A stretch of 64,000 bases of DNA from Sanyastnella coralliicola (GTDB taxonomy: Bacteria > Bacteroidota > Bacteroidia > Flavobacteriales_D > Sanyastnellaceae): assembly GCF_030845195.1 (NCBI RefSeq), contig NZ_CP132543.1, positions 2,931,501-2,995,500 on the forward strand. The letters are read 5' to 3'. The translations under genes and the position numbers were made by a program. The notes under the pieces were generated by a model. It made no database searches and had not been told where the DNA came from. It saw only the letters and a list, made by a program, of their open reading frames with translations. Positions 8,687-17,546 of this stretch are shown here, piece after piece (the first letter of the stretch is position 1; each line of letters starts with the position of its first letter).

Positions 8687-9137
8687 ACCGAAGAAATACC
8701 AAGCACAAATCCGCGACGTCAATTTCGGTGAGAATGTCATCGTTGTTGAACCTTGCAACCTCTATGAATGCAGCATCGGCAGCAACAGCTTTGTTGGGCC
8801 CTTTGTTGAAATTCAAAAAGGAGTCGTTGTAGGGGATCGCAGCAAAGTGCAGTCGCATACCTTCATTTGCGAATTGGTAACGATCGGTGATGATTGCTTT
8901 ATCGGACATGGAGTCATGTTTATCAATGACTTGTTCAGTGATGGAGGACCGGCCGGAGGCGATCAAACGAAATGGAAACAAACCTTCATCGGGAATAAGG
9001 TCTCGATTGGAAGCAATGCCACCATTCTCCCTGTCACTATTTGCGACGAAGTCGTGATTGGCGCAGGTAGCGTAGTGACAAAAGATATCACGGAGCCTGG
9101 CGTCTACGCTGGGAATCCAGCAAAAAAACTTCGGTAA
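8679..9137 (+). CDS. Hexapeptide N-acetyltransferase, WbpD-like
   Basis: 152 residues from ATG 8679, overlapping the upstream stop by 8 bases. The chain is a left-handed beta-helix with repeats such as IGSNSFVGPFVEI, IGDDCFIGHGVMF, IGSNATILP and IGAGSVVTKDI, ending in the usual YAGNPAKKLR. Homologues such as WbpD acetylate the 3-amino group of UDP-2-acetamido-3-amino-glucuronate. Its place between the WbpB-like and WbpE-like genes supports that substrate. Hexapeptide acetyltransferases vary widely in acceptor, so the assignment leans on context. Confidence 0.88.
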   Translation: MAEPKKYQAQIRDVNFGENVIVVEPCNLYECSIGSNSFVGPFVEIQKGVVVGDRSKVQSHTFICELVTIGDDCFIGHGVMFINDLFSDGGPAGGDQTKWKQTFIGNKVSIGSNATILPVTICDEVVIGAGSVVTKDITEPGVYAGNPAKKLR

Positions 9138-10234
9138 TGAACGTACCTTTTGTTGACCTCCATGCGCAGTACTTGCGCTACAAAGATGAATTCGATTCCG
9201 CGATAGCGAATGTCATCAGCGAAACCGCATTCATCAGCGGTAAACACGCGAAAGCCTTTGAAGCCAACTTCTCTGAGTACGCTCAAGTAGGGCACACAGT
9301 AAGCTGCGCGAACGGAACTGACTCCCTTGAAATCCTCTTGGATGTTCTTGGTGTAGGACCAGGTGATGAGGTAATCATCCCAGCGCTATCATGGATTTCG
9401 ACTGCTGAGGTTATTGGCACAAGAGGTGCTACACCGGTATTCGTTGACATAGACGAAACCTATACGATCAACGTAGACTTGATCGAAGAAAAAATCACTC
9501 CTCAAACAAGAGGTATCATGCCTGTGCACCTATATGGATGTCCGGCGAACATGCCTCGAATCATGGAGATCGCGGAAAAGCACAACCTATTCGTCATCGA
9601 AGACAGTGCGCAGGCGCATGGTGCTGAATGGGGAGGTCAACGCATTGCTACATTTGGAACCGCAGGTAGCTTTAGCTTCTACCCAGGAAAAAACTTGGGT
9701 GCGTACGGAGACGCCGGTGGAATGGTGACCGACAGCGAAGAGATCGCGAATAAAGCACGCATGATCGCTAACCACGGTCAGCCAAAGAAACACGAGCACA
9801 TCATGGAAGGCCGCAATTCCCGAATGGACGGAATGCAAGCAGCCATTCTAAATGTGAAGCTCCCATACATTGAGACATGGACGGAAGAGCGCATTGCTCA
9901 TGCCGCTCGTTACACTGAGTTACTGAAAGAAAGCAGCGTTCAAACGCCAATCGTTCCTGAGGGCGCTCGTCATGTCTTCCACCTTTATGTAGTGCAGCAT
10001 GATGACCGCGATGGTTTGAGACAACATCTCGCGGATCATGGCATCGGTAATGCGATCCACTACCCTACGCCAATGCCTTTCATGCCGTGTTACGCGCATC
10101 TGGGCTATACTGAAGCAGATTTCCCTGTAGCTACGGCGGCATGTAAACGCATTGTTTCGCTTCCGATGTATCCGGAAATGACTAATGAGCATATTGATCG
10201 CGTTGTAGAAACCATCAATTCTTATGGCGGATAA
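9137..10234 (+). CDS. DegT/DnrJ/EryC1/StrS aminotransferase, WbpE-like
   Basis: 365 residues, normal for PLP-dependent sugar aminotransferases. Conserved features are NGTDSLEI at about 60-67, IEDSAQAHGAEW at 164-175, and the PLP lysine Lys185 in FYPGKNLGAYGDAG. It would transaminate the 3-keto group made by the WbpB-like enzyme, using glutamate. The start ATG overlaps the upstream stop by 1 base (TAATG). WbpB, WbpD and WbpE together lead to a UDP-2,3-diacetamido-2,3-dideoxy-hexuronate, the substrate whose N-acetyl could then be amidated by the upstream WbpG/HisH/HisF trio. It contains one CGCTATCGCGGAA word at 9196 on the reverse strand. Confidence 0.9.
   Translation: MNVPFVDLHAQYLRYKDEFDSAIANVISETAFISGKHAKAFEANFSEYAQVGHTVSCANGTDSLEILLDVLGVGPGDEVIIPALSWISTAEVIGTRGATPVFVDIDETYTINVDLIEEKITPQTRGIMPVHLYGCPANMPRIMEIAEKHNLFVIEDSAQAHGAEWGGQRIATFGTAGSFSFYPGKNLGAYGDAGGMVTDSEEIANKARMIANHGQPKKHEHIMEGRNSRMDGMQAAILNVKLPYIETWTEERIAHAARYTELLKESSVQTPIVPEGARHVFHLYVVQHDDRDGLRQHLADHGIGNAIHYPTPMPFMPCYAHLGYTEADFPVATAACKRIVSLPMYPEMTNEHIDRVVETINSYGG
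9196..9208 (-). repeat. 13-bp word, T variant CGCTATCGCGGAA
   Basis: Reverse-strand copy (TTCCGCGATAGCG on the + strand) in the WbpE-like gene; codons read D-S-A-I-A-N. Confidence 0.8.
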
Positions 10235-11474
10235 GAAACTCCTGCTCGTTTGTTATGACTTCCCGCCAAACGCAGGCATTGGTGGTAGACGCTGGGCAAA
10301 GCTCGCTAAGGGGCTGACGCAACTGGGCTACCACATTCACGTGATCAAAGCGGATCCAATTTCAGGAACCGATCCTTCGGGTTGGGCAGATGATATTGAT
10401 CGCAATGCGATTACGGTGCATTCCGTAAAGCGCAATTACCCAACCGTTGTTTCACACGGACCGAAAAACATTGTCGACAAACTGCGTTACCGCTACCATG
10501 TCAATCAATTGAAGAATAAAGAAAAGGGCACCATTTACGACATCGCTATCGGATGGGATAAGCGCTTTCTTCCCTTCGCAAAGAACTTGATTGAAAAGGA
10601 AGGCATCACTGACATTCTTGCCACTGGAGCCCCTTTCAACCTTCTATATTACTGCGCTCAGCTAAAAGACTTCTTTCCAGAAATCAACTTGATTGCTGAT
10701 TACCGCGACCCTTGGCTTACTGCTGAGAACTACGGCATGAAAGACCTGACCGATGAGCGAATGACCGTGGAGACTGAGAAACAAGAGTTACTCTTTCAAA
10801 ACGCGAATTGGATTACTTGTCCGAATGAATTCTTGTTGGCTGACATTCGCTCTACGGCTGTCATCAAGCCAAAGGCAGAGTTCACGGCCATGCCTCACTT
10901 CTACGACAAGGATGACCTCAAGAAGTACCTTGTCGACCATGAAAAGACTGACGACAAAATCAAGATTGTATACGGCGGAGCGATCTACCTTGGCATGGAA
11001 AGGCATTTGGAGCGTCTAGCACGTGCCTTGCGTTACCTCGCTAAGAATCAACCATTGCTAGCTGCAAAGCTTGACATTCGTTTGTACACACCGCATCATC
11101 GATTTGCTGAAATCTTCCAAGGGTTGGAGAAGTTTGTTCAGTTCAAAGAAACCATCGGCAAAGATTTTTTCTCTGAATTGAATAGTGCAGATGCGGCATT
11201 CATATTCTTAGCAGAACACAACCGAAACTTCCTGACAACGAAGTTCTTCGAGTACTTGCCATTCAACAAACCTCTGCTGTATCTAGGTGCAGAAGGCTAT
11301 GTTTCTGGTTTCATTGAAGACAATGATCTGGGAGTCTCCCTACGAAGTGAAGAACACATTGGCGCCACCTTAAAAGAATTGGCTGAAGGAAACTTGAAGA
11401 CCAAATCAAGCATTGATGTCAAGGCGTTCAGCCTCAAACGAAGAGCCCGCGAACTCGCCGCACTATTGTCATGA
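10224..11474 (+). CDS. Glycosyltransferase, GT-B fold (GT4-like)
   Basis: 416 residues. The N-terminus (KLLLVCYDFPPNAGIGGRRW) has the start typical of GT4-type enzymes, with an acceptor-binding glycine loop. IADYRDPWL at about 155-163 and VYGGAIYLGMERHL near residue 252 are typical of this cytoplasmic or membrane-associated group. The C-terminal KFFEYLPFNKPLLYLGAEG is the donor-site segment with its acidic residue. It should add one sugar to the growing lipid-linked repeat unit; donor and linkage cannot be told. It overlaps the aminotransferase by 11 bases and the next glycosyltransferase by 4. Confidence 0.85.
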   Translation: MADKKLLLVCYDFPPNAGIGGRRWAKLAKGLTQLGYHIHVIKADPISGTDPSGWADDIDRNAITVHSVKRNYPTVVSHGPKNIVDKLRYRYHVNQLKNKEKGTIYDIAIGWDKRFLPFAKNLIEKEGITDILATGAPFNLLYYCAQLKDFFPEINLIADYRDPWLTAENYGMKDLTDERMTVETEKQELLFQNANWITCPNEFLLADIRSTAVIKPKAEFTAMPHFYDKDDLKKYLVDHEKTDDKIKIVYGGAIYLGMERHLERLARALRYLAKNQPLLAAKLDIRLYTPHHRFAEIFQGLEKFVQFKETIGKDFFSELNSADAAFIFLAEHNRNFLTTKFFEYLPFNKPLLYLGAEGYVSGFIEDNDLGVSLRSEEHIGATLKELAEGNLKTKSSIDVKAFSLKRRARELAALLS

Positions 11475-12673
11475 AAATCGTCTACTTCTCTCCTCACCCT
11501 AACATCTACCTGAATATTCCGGCGGGGCCGGGGGTGCATATTCGTGAGATGATCCGTGGGTTTGAGCAAGAAGGACACGAAGTTACTCCCTTGATTATGG
11601 GTGGTGTTGACGCCCAAGAAAGTTCTGGTGGCGGCACACAAACCAAAGGACTGAAGGAGCGCATTAAGCCCTTGATCCCGAATATCCTGTGGCAAAGTTT
11701 GAAAGATCGTCAGCTTTTCGCTTTCGATGATCACGCTAGCGCGGAATTGAAAGCTCTTTGCGAGAAAGTGAAGCCAGACCTCATCTACGAGCGTGCCTAT
11801 TACGGAATGACTTCTGGCGTTCGCGTAGCAAAGGAACTCGGAATTCGACACGTCCTTGAAATGAACGCCCCTTACCCTGAAGAGCGCGTTGATATGGAAG
11901 GCCGAAGTATGGGCACTTCGAAAGCCAAAAAGGCAGAAAAGCAACAATTGAAAGACACCGATCGAGTGGTTGTGGTGTCAAGCGCACTTAAAGAGTACGT
12001 CAACAACGTTGTACCCGGAACGGAGGCCAAAACAATCATTACACCCAATGCGATTCGATCAGATTTCGAAGCACCCCACCAATCGCACATCGACAAGACA
12101 AAGCAAGAATTGGGTCTTGAGGGGAAAACGGTTGTTGGTTTTGTAGGATCCATTTTCCCTTATCACGGGGTTGATCAGTTGATTGAAGCCTTTGCAGAGA
12201 CCTGTGCCAAACAGGATGACAAGGCCTTACTCGTTGTTGGAGACGGAGCCATTCTAGACGGCCTCAAAACATTGGCGGACAGCCTTGGAATTGGTGAACA
12301 AGTAAGATTCACTGGGAAAATCCCTCATGCCAAGGTATTCGCACACATTGGCGCCATGGACATCTGTGTCATGGCCACGTCGAACTGGTATGGATCACCG
12401 GTAAAGATTTTTGAATACGGAGCGATGGGGAAGACGGTCATTGCACCAGACGTAAGTCCCGTGACCGATGTCATGGAAAACGACAAACATGGTCTGCTCG
12501 TTCAACCAAACACACCGAATATCGCTTCCGCGCTAGCGAAATGCATCAATGACCAAATAACAGCCAGCACCATGGCTGAACAATGGAAAACGAAGGTATT
12601 GACCGAGCACCGATGGCAAGCCATGGCAGCGAAAGTCTTGAATTCCCTCAACGGAAACGATATTCAAGTATAA
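11471..12673 (+). CDS. Glycosyltransferase family 4
   Basis: 400 residues. The N-terminal glycine loop (PAGPGVHIREMIRGF, about 17-31) and the C-terminal donor domain beginning at VVGFVGSIFPYHGVDQLIEA are classical GT4. In the donor site, KIFEYGAMGKTVIAPDV carries the EX7E-type motif. It probably transfers a hexose or amino sugar during repeat-unit assembly on the cytoplasmic face. It couples to the upstream gene by a 4-base overlap. Two CGCTAGCGCGGAA words lie in it, at 11734 (+) and 12526 (-). A gap of 53 bases separates it from the next gene. Confidence 0.88.
   Translation: MKIVYFSPHPNIYLNIPAGPGVHIREMIRGFEQEGHEVTPLIMGGVDAQESSGGGTQTKGLKERIKPLIPNILWQSLKDRQLFAFDDHASAELKALCEKVKPDLIYERAYYGMTSGVRVAKELGIRHVLEMNAPYPEERVDMEGRSMGTSKAKKAEKQQLKDTDRVVVVSSALKEYVNNVVPGTEAKTIITPNAIRSDFEAPHQSHIDKTKQELGLEGKTVVGFVGSIFPYHGVDQLIEAFAETCAKQDDKALLVVGDGAILDGLKTLADSLGIGEQVRFTGKIPHAKVFAHIGAMDICVMATSNWYGSPVKIFEYGAMGKTVIAPDVSPVTDVMENDKHGLLVQPNTPNIASALAKCINDQITASTMAEQWKTKVLTEHRWQAMAAKVLNSLNGNDIQV
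11734..11746 (+). repeat. 13-bp word CGCTAGCGCGGAA
   Basis: Exact copy in a glycosyltransferase gene; codons read H-A-S-A-E. Confidence 0.85.
12526..12538 (-). repeat. 13-bp word CGCTAGCGCGGAA
   Basis: Reverse-strand copy in the same glycosyltransferase gene, 780 bp from the previous one; codons read A-S-A-L-A-K. Confidence 0.85.
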
Positions 12674-12726
12674 GCATGGAAAAGTCGGAGTAGCCACATG
12701 TTTTTGGGGCCATTATTCTTCGACCT

Positions 12727-13902
12727 TTGACGAATCAAGAACTGACTAATTTGAAGATAGCGATCATTACGGATGGCATTTATCCCTTTGTGATTGGAGG
12801 GATGCAAAAGCACTCTTTTTATTTGGCAAAATTTCTTGTCAAACGTGGGGTGGATGTCACTTTGATCCATTGTGTAACGAAAGGAGAGCTGCCAACGCAT
12901 GAAGGCGTATTGGAAGCTATGGAATTGGAGGAAAGTGCCAATTTCAAATCAATTGCTCTTCGTTTTCCGCAAATGGGTTCAATGCCGGGTCACTATATCC
13001 GCGAGAACTACGCTTACTCGATGGAAGTCTTCAAATCACTCGAAGCCGAGCTTCAGTCGTTTGACCTCATTTATGCCAAAGGATTCGCTGCATGGGCGCT
13101 ACTTGACAAGAAGCGCAAAGGCTTGAAAGCGCCGCCAGTAGCGGTGAAGTTCCACGGCTATGAGATGTTCCAAAAAGCGCCAAGCTTCCGAGTGCGCCTT
13201 GAACACTACCTTCTTCGCGGACCTGTGAAATTCAACAATGTGAACGCTGACTACATCTTCTCTTATGGAGGAAAGATCACTTCGTTGGTTGAAGGACTGG
13301 GTATCTCGAAAGACCGCATTAAAGAAATTCCGACGGGCATCGAAGCCAACTGGTGTCGAGATATGATTGCTCCAATTGAGTCAGAGAAACGTCGCTTCCT
13401 GTTTATCGGGAGATACGAACGACGAAAAGGGATTGAAGAACTAAATGAGGTCCTCAACGCTGTTGATCCAAGTCTTCCTTTCCATTTTGATTTTGTTGGT
13501 CCGATTCCACCATCGAAACAATTGAAAGATGACCGCATAACCTACCACGGTAAGGTGATGGAACGCGAGAAGCTTCAAGCAATCATGGAGAATTGCGAAG
13601 TACTCGTAACGCCATCGCACTCTGAAGGCATGCCGAATGTCATCATGGAAGGTATGGCTCGAGGCTTGGCGGTGATTGCGACTGATGTTGGCGCTGTAGC
13701 AGCCCAAGTCGACAACAAATGCGGATGGTTACTTGAACCTGCGAATGTGCCGCAACTCAAAGCTGCCTTTGAAGAAGCGGTGAATTCGAGCAACGAAGAC
13801 CTCATCCAGAAAAGAAAGAATGCATTGACCAAGGTGAAGGAACACTTCACTTGGGAACATGTCTCGATGCTAACCCAAAAAGCCTTCGAAGAAATTGGCT
13901 GA
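12727..13902 (+). CDS. Glycosyltransferase family 4
   Basis: 391 residues from TTG 12727. A second TTG at 12751 would give an N-terminus that begins directly at KIAIITDGIYPF, the usual GT4 start, and is a fair alternative. The glycine loop GGMQKHSFYLAKFL is at about 24-37. The donor domain contains RFLFIGRYERRKGIEEL and SEGMPNVIMEGMARGLAVIA, the GT4 donor motif with both glutamates. It follows the only sizeable gap (53 bases) in this half of the operon and overlaps the acyltransferase gene by 8 bases. The acceptor and donor are unknown. Confidence 0.87.
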   Translation: MTNQELTNLKIAIITDGIYPFVIGGMQKHSFYLAKFLVKRGVDVTLIHCVTKGELPTHEGVLEAMELEESANFKSIALRFPQMGSMPGHYIRENYAYSMEVFKSLEAELQSFDLIYAKGFAAWALLDKKRKGLKAPPVAVKFHGYEMFQKAPSFRVRLEHYLLRGPVKFNNVNADYIFSYGGKITSLVEGLGISKDRIKEIPTGIEANWCRDMIAPIESEKRRFLFIGRYERRKGIEELNEVLNAVDPSLPFHFDFVGPIPPSKQLKDDRITYHGKVMEREKLQAIMENCEVLVTPSHSEGMPNVIMEGMARGLAVIATDVGAVAAQVDNKCGWLLEPANVPQLKAAFEEAVNSSNEDLIQKRKNALTKVKEHFTWEHVSMLTQKAFEEIG

Positions 13903-15190
13903 GCAAAAGAAAAAAAGCGTTTACTTCCCTGGCCTGAATGGGCTTCGATTCTTCGCAGCTTTTGCCGTGGTAATCACGCATATCGAGCTCATGAAGAAGT
14001 ACATGCGCAACCTGCATCCCTTCGATCATGGTTGGCTTGACATCTGGGGTAAATGGGTTAGTGGACCTAAAGAAGGCGAGCCCGTTGTCACATCGATTCC
14101 GCTTGAAGCGGTCATCAACGACCCTGTCGTAGAATGGTATCACCCGATCATACCGGAATTAGGCCCATTAGGCGTGGTTTTCTTCTTCGTACTCAGCGGT
14201 TTCTTGATCACCTACCTCCTCTTCGCAGAACGTGACGCCACGGGAACGGTGGCAATCAAAGACTTTTATATGCGCCGCATTTTCCGAATCTGGCCATTGT
14301 ATTACTTGATTTTCATTCTCGGGTTCTTTGTATTGCCTCAAAGCGGACCGGATGACCTCTTCTTTGTCCCGTATCAAAGCCCTGCATTTGATGGAGGAAC
14401 ATCATACTGGGCGAGCCTGATTTTCTACGGACTCTTCTTCCCTAACATTGCCTACTCCATTTTCGGGGCCTTCCCGAATATTGGTCAAAGTTGGTCAATC
14501 GGTGTTGAGGAACAGTTCTACCTCATTTGGCCTTGGCTTATGCGCAAGACGAAAAAGCCACTGCGCGTGATCATCACTTTCTTCATGATTTACCTGATGA
14601 TCAAGGTAATGGTGATTGTCATTGGTAGCGTAACTGATATCAACGGCTGGCAATACGTGCGCAAGTTTTTCGCCATGAGTAAGCTCGAGTGTATGGCTTT
14701 CGGTGGTGTCGGAGCATGGTATCTCTACAACGAAAAAGAACGTTTGCTGAACTTCATTTTTTCAAAGCCAGTTCAGATTCTTTCTTTCCTCGGAATTCCT
14801 TTCCTGATGTACTTCACGCCAGCTGCGGTGCAAAATGTAGTACACCTGGCCTACTCAGTATTGTTCTTAATCATCATCATGAACGTAAGTTCCAATCCGA
14901 ATTCTATTCTGCGCCTGGAACGTAAGTGGCTAAGCACACTTGGAAAGATTAGCTATGGAATTTACATGTTCCACATGTTGATCATTGTGGGCGTTTTGCA
15001 TCTATTCATGATGTTCTTACCACCAGATGAAGCACCATCATTCCTGATGAATGTTGCGATCTATGTTGTTTCTATAGGTCTGACTCTCTTGGTTTCGTAC
15101 CTTTCGTATCACTACTTTGAAAATCGCTTTATCCGGATGAAACGGAAGTTCACCAAAGTGGTTAGTGGTGAGGAAGCAAAAAAGGCATGA
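13895..15190 (+). CDS. Acyltransferase 3 family membrane protein (OafA-like O-acetylase)
   Basis: 431 residues from TTG 13895, overlapping the upstream gene by 8 bases. FPGLNGLRFFAAFAVVITHI at about 10-29 is the signature first helix of acyltransferase 3 proteins, with the conserved Arg and His. About ten hydrophobic helices follow, with FYMRRIFRIWPLYYL and SWSIGVEEQFYLIWP as the other family landmarks. These integral membrane proteins O-acylate (usually O-acetylate) surface sugars such as O-antigen repeat units. An insertion of about 50 polar residues after the first helix (about 34-85) lengthens the loop compared with minimal members. Confidence 0.9.
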   Translation: MAEQKKKSVYFPGLNGLRFFAAFAVVITHIELMKKYMRNLHPFDHGWLDIWGKWVSGPKEGEPVVTSIPLEAVINDPVVEWYHPIIPELGPLGVVFFFVLSGFLITYLLFAERDATGTVAIKDFYMRRIFRIWPLYYLIFILGFFVLPQSGPDDLFFVPYQSPAFDGGTSYWASLIFYGLFFPNIAYSIFGAFPNIGQSWSIGVEEQFYLIWPWLMRKTKKPLRVIITFFMIYLMIKVMVIVIGSVTDINGWQYVRKFFAMSKLECMAFGGVGAWYLYNEKERLLNFIFSKPVQILSFLGIPFLMYFTPAAVQNVVHLAYSVLFLIIIMNVSSNPNSILRLERKWLSTLGKISYGIYMFHMLIIVGVLHLFMMFLPPDEAPSFLMNVAIYVVSIGLTLLVSYLSYHYFENRFIRMKRKFTKVVSGEEAKKA

Positions 15191-16503
15191 CAGGAAAGTT
15201 TGCGCGGTTCTGTATTCTACTGACGATCTTCTTGAGTTCGTACATTCTATTCCGTTCGCCATTCGAGGGGTACATTACCTACCTCGTGATGGTGATGTTC
15301 TTTCCTATTTATGTAGTTCGTTACGGAATTCCGCGACTTCCCGTCTTACTCTTCACTCCTATCTTGATCTCTGGATTGATCTACATCCAGGTAGGTGACA
15401 ACGAGACCGGACTATTCATTAAGATCTTCATTGGGTTCTTCTCCTCCGTACTCTTCTATAGGTATGTTTTACAGGCCTTTGAGTATGATGTAGACACCTT
15501 ATTTGAAATGTATCTCAAGGGATCCGTCGTCGTCTCCATGATTGGGCTCTTCCAAATGTTGAGCTTCTTTGTCGGCTTCGGTCCAGGCTTTGACTACAGC
15601 TGGATTCTGAATAAATGGGGTACCAGTCCCGGTGGGTTGGGTATTCGATTGAACTCCATATTCTCAGAGCCCGCCTACTTCGCAGGGGTAGTTGGACCGG
15701 CCTTTTTCGTGTCGATTTACAACCTGTTCTTCCGGAAGAATTTCTTCATTAAGAACTGGCAATGTATCGTGATTATCACGGCATATATGCTCACCTTCTC
15801 GACGCTTGGTATCATCTCCATCTTCGTGAGCGCGTTCTTGTTGCTTCTGAATTTTGGATTCGTCAAGTACGCTGTGATCGTCGTCCCACTTGGGTTCTTC
15901 GGTTATCAATATGCCTACAACAACATTGAAGATTTCCGAGAGCGAGTCGATGGAACCACTAAAGTGTTTAGCTCTGATGAGATGCCAGACATTAACGAGG
16001 TTCACGGATCGAGTTTCGTACTCTACAACAACTACGTTATCGCCACCGAGAACTTCTCTAGGAACACCCTTTTCGGTACCGGACTGGGCTCTCACCCTGT
16101 GGCCTTTGACCGTTACTCGTTGACGAACGCTCCGGGAATGATCCAGATCAACTTCAACAAAGCCGATGCAAATTCCATGCTCCTTCGACTATTGTCAGAA
16201 ACCGGTTTGTACGGAGTTTCGGTGATGATTTGGCTGGTGTTGTCGAACCTGGTTCCTAAGAATCGATCCCAGAACGAAACCAATTGGCTGATGTCGAATG
16301 CCATTCTGGTGGTAATCCTCGTGTATCTTATGCGCCAGGGTCACTACTTCATTAATGGGTTCCCTTTCTTTCTCTGGATGTATTATTACATACGGAAGAA
16401 GAATGTGGCTATGGCTAACGCCGAAACAGAAGAAGAGGCACAAGCCATTGACAAAGGTTCATCTCCAAATGAACAGCTCGCACCAATTCCTCAGGCTTCA
16501 TGA
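15187..16503 (+). CDS. Wzy-like O-antigen/capsule polymerase
   Basis: 438 residues with about ten to twelve predicted hydrophobic helices and one larger periplasmic loop around residues 250-330. The loop has the pattern seen in Wzy/WaaL proteins: ENFSRNTLFGTGLGSHP followed by NSMLLRLLSETGLYG, the latter being a recognisable O-antigen polymerase/ligase feature. It would join repeat units at the outer face of the inner membrane. A WaaL-type ligase cannot be excluded from sequence alone; its position inside the assembly operon favours polymerase. Start overlaps the acyltransferase by 4 bases. Confidence 0.78.
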   Translation: MTGKFARFCILLTIFLSSYILFRSPFEGYITYLVMVMFFPIYVVRYGIPRLPVLLFTPILISGLIYIQVGDNETGLFIKIFIGFFSSVLFYRYVLQAFEYDVDTLFEMYLKGSVVVSMIGLFQMLSFFVGFGPGFDYSWILNKWGTSPGGLGIRLNSIFSEPAYFAGVVGPAFFVSIYNLFFRKNFFIKNWQCIVIITAYMLTFSTLGIISIFVSAFLLLLNFGFVKYAVIVVPLGFFGYQYAYNNIEDFRERVDGTTKVFSSDEMPDINEVHGSSFVLYNNYVIATENFSRNTLFGTGLGSHPVAFDRYSLTNAPGMIQINFNKADANSMLLRLLSETGLYGVSVMIWLVLSNLVPKNRSQNETNWLMSNAILVVILVYLMRQGHYFINGFPFFLWMYYYIRKKNVAMANAETEEEAQAIDKGSSPNEQLAPIPQAS

Positions 16504-17546
16504 AAAAAGTGCTCTTCCTCTATACCGAGCTCGCCGAGTATGTTTTAGCATGTATTCAAGAGTTAGAGAAAGAATCATTGGAAGTCCATGTTGTTCGCTG
16601 GCCGATCAACAAGGAAGCCCCTTTTGAATTCCGTTCCTTGGAACGTACGCACTTCTACGATCGAAGTGATTTTACCGACGAGTCATTAATCGAATTCACT
16701 AAGAAGCTACAACCTGACGTAGTCTTCTCTTCAGGCTGGGTAGACAAAGGTTACTTAAAAGCATTGCGTGCCGTCAAAAAGCAATCGAAGACGGTCGTTC
16801 TACTAGACAATCAATGGCTAGGAACACCTCGTCAACGGGCGGCTATGATCCTTGCACGTTCATGGATCAAAAAGACCTTTGATGCGGCATGGGTTCCGGG
16901 TGAGCCACAACGTCAATTTGCGCTGCGCCTGGGCTTCAAGGCTGAAGACATTCAGAATGGTTTTTACTGTGCTGATACCGGTTTCTTTTCCAAATTCTAC
17001 CATGACCATCCTGAACGTCAAGAAAAGCTACCAAAGCGATTCATTTTTGTGGGTAGGTATCTCGATTTTAAAGGAATCTTCGAATTGTGGAATGCCTTCA
17101 TTGAGTTGAAGAAAGAGTATGCCGATTGGGAACTGATCTGCGCAGGAACTGGTGATCTATGGGATCAGCGAATAGAGGCAGATGGCATCGAACATTTAGG
17201 ATTTGTTCAGCCTTCTGACTTCCCTCCTGTTTTAGAAAAAGCAGGTGTGTTTGTTTTACCAAGCCACAAAGAACCATGGGGTGTGGTGATTCATGAGATG
17301 GCCGCAGCAGGTTTCCCATTGATCTGTTCGAAGGCGGTAGGCGCTGCCTCATGGTTTGTCAAAGAAGGCGAGAACGGGTTTACCTTCAACGGAGCTGATC
17401 AACAAGACCTCTTTGAAGCCATGAAGAAGATTGCCTCCATGGACGATGAAACCCTAACGGCAATGGGAAAAAGAAGCCACGAGATCTCTAGTTCACTAAC
17501 ACCTACCATCTGGAAGGAAAGACTTCTTACCTTCATTGATGACTAA
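16500..17546 (+). CDS. Glycosyltransferase family 4
   Basis: 348 residues. The N-terminal domain is short, with KKVLFLYTELAEYVLACIQE at the start and DVVFSSGWVDKGYL near 75. The donor domain starts at RFIFVGRYLDFKGIFELW and holds HKEPWGVVIHEMAAAGFPLI, the EX7E motif region. It should transfer one sugar to the repeat unit; specificity cannot be read. It overlaps the polymerase gene by 4 bases (ATGA) and is followed by the epimerase gene with an 8-base overlap. Confidence 0.87.
   Translation: MKKVLFLYTELAEYVLACIQELEKESLEVHVVRWPINKEAPFEFRSLERTHFYDRSDFTDESLIEFTKKLQPDVVFSSGWVDKGYLKALRAVKKQSKTVVLLDNQWLGTPRQRAAMILARSWIKKTFDAAWVPGEPQRQFALRLGFKAEDIQNGFYCADTGFFSKFYHDHPERQEKLPKRFIFVGRYLDFKGIFELWNAFIELKKEYADWELICAGTGDLWDQRIEADGIEHLGFVQPSDFPPVLEKAGVFVLPSHKEPWGVVIHEMAAAGFPLICSKAVGAASWFVKEGENGFTFNGADQQDLFEAMKKIASMDDETLTAMGKRSHEISSSLTPTIWKERLLTFIDD

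Noticed and set aside
12664-12900. Reverse-strand 78-codon ORF across the gap before a glycosyltransferase
   Set aside because: It mostly mirrors the forward gene, has no homologous motifs and no promoter box.
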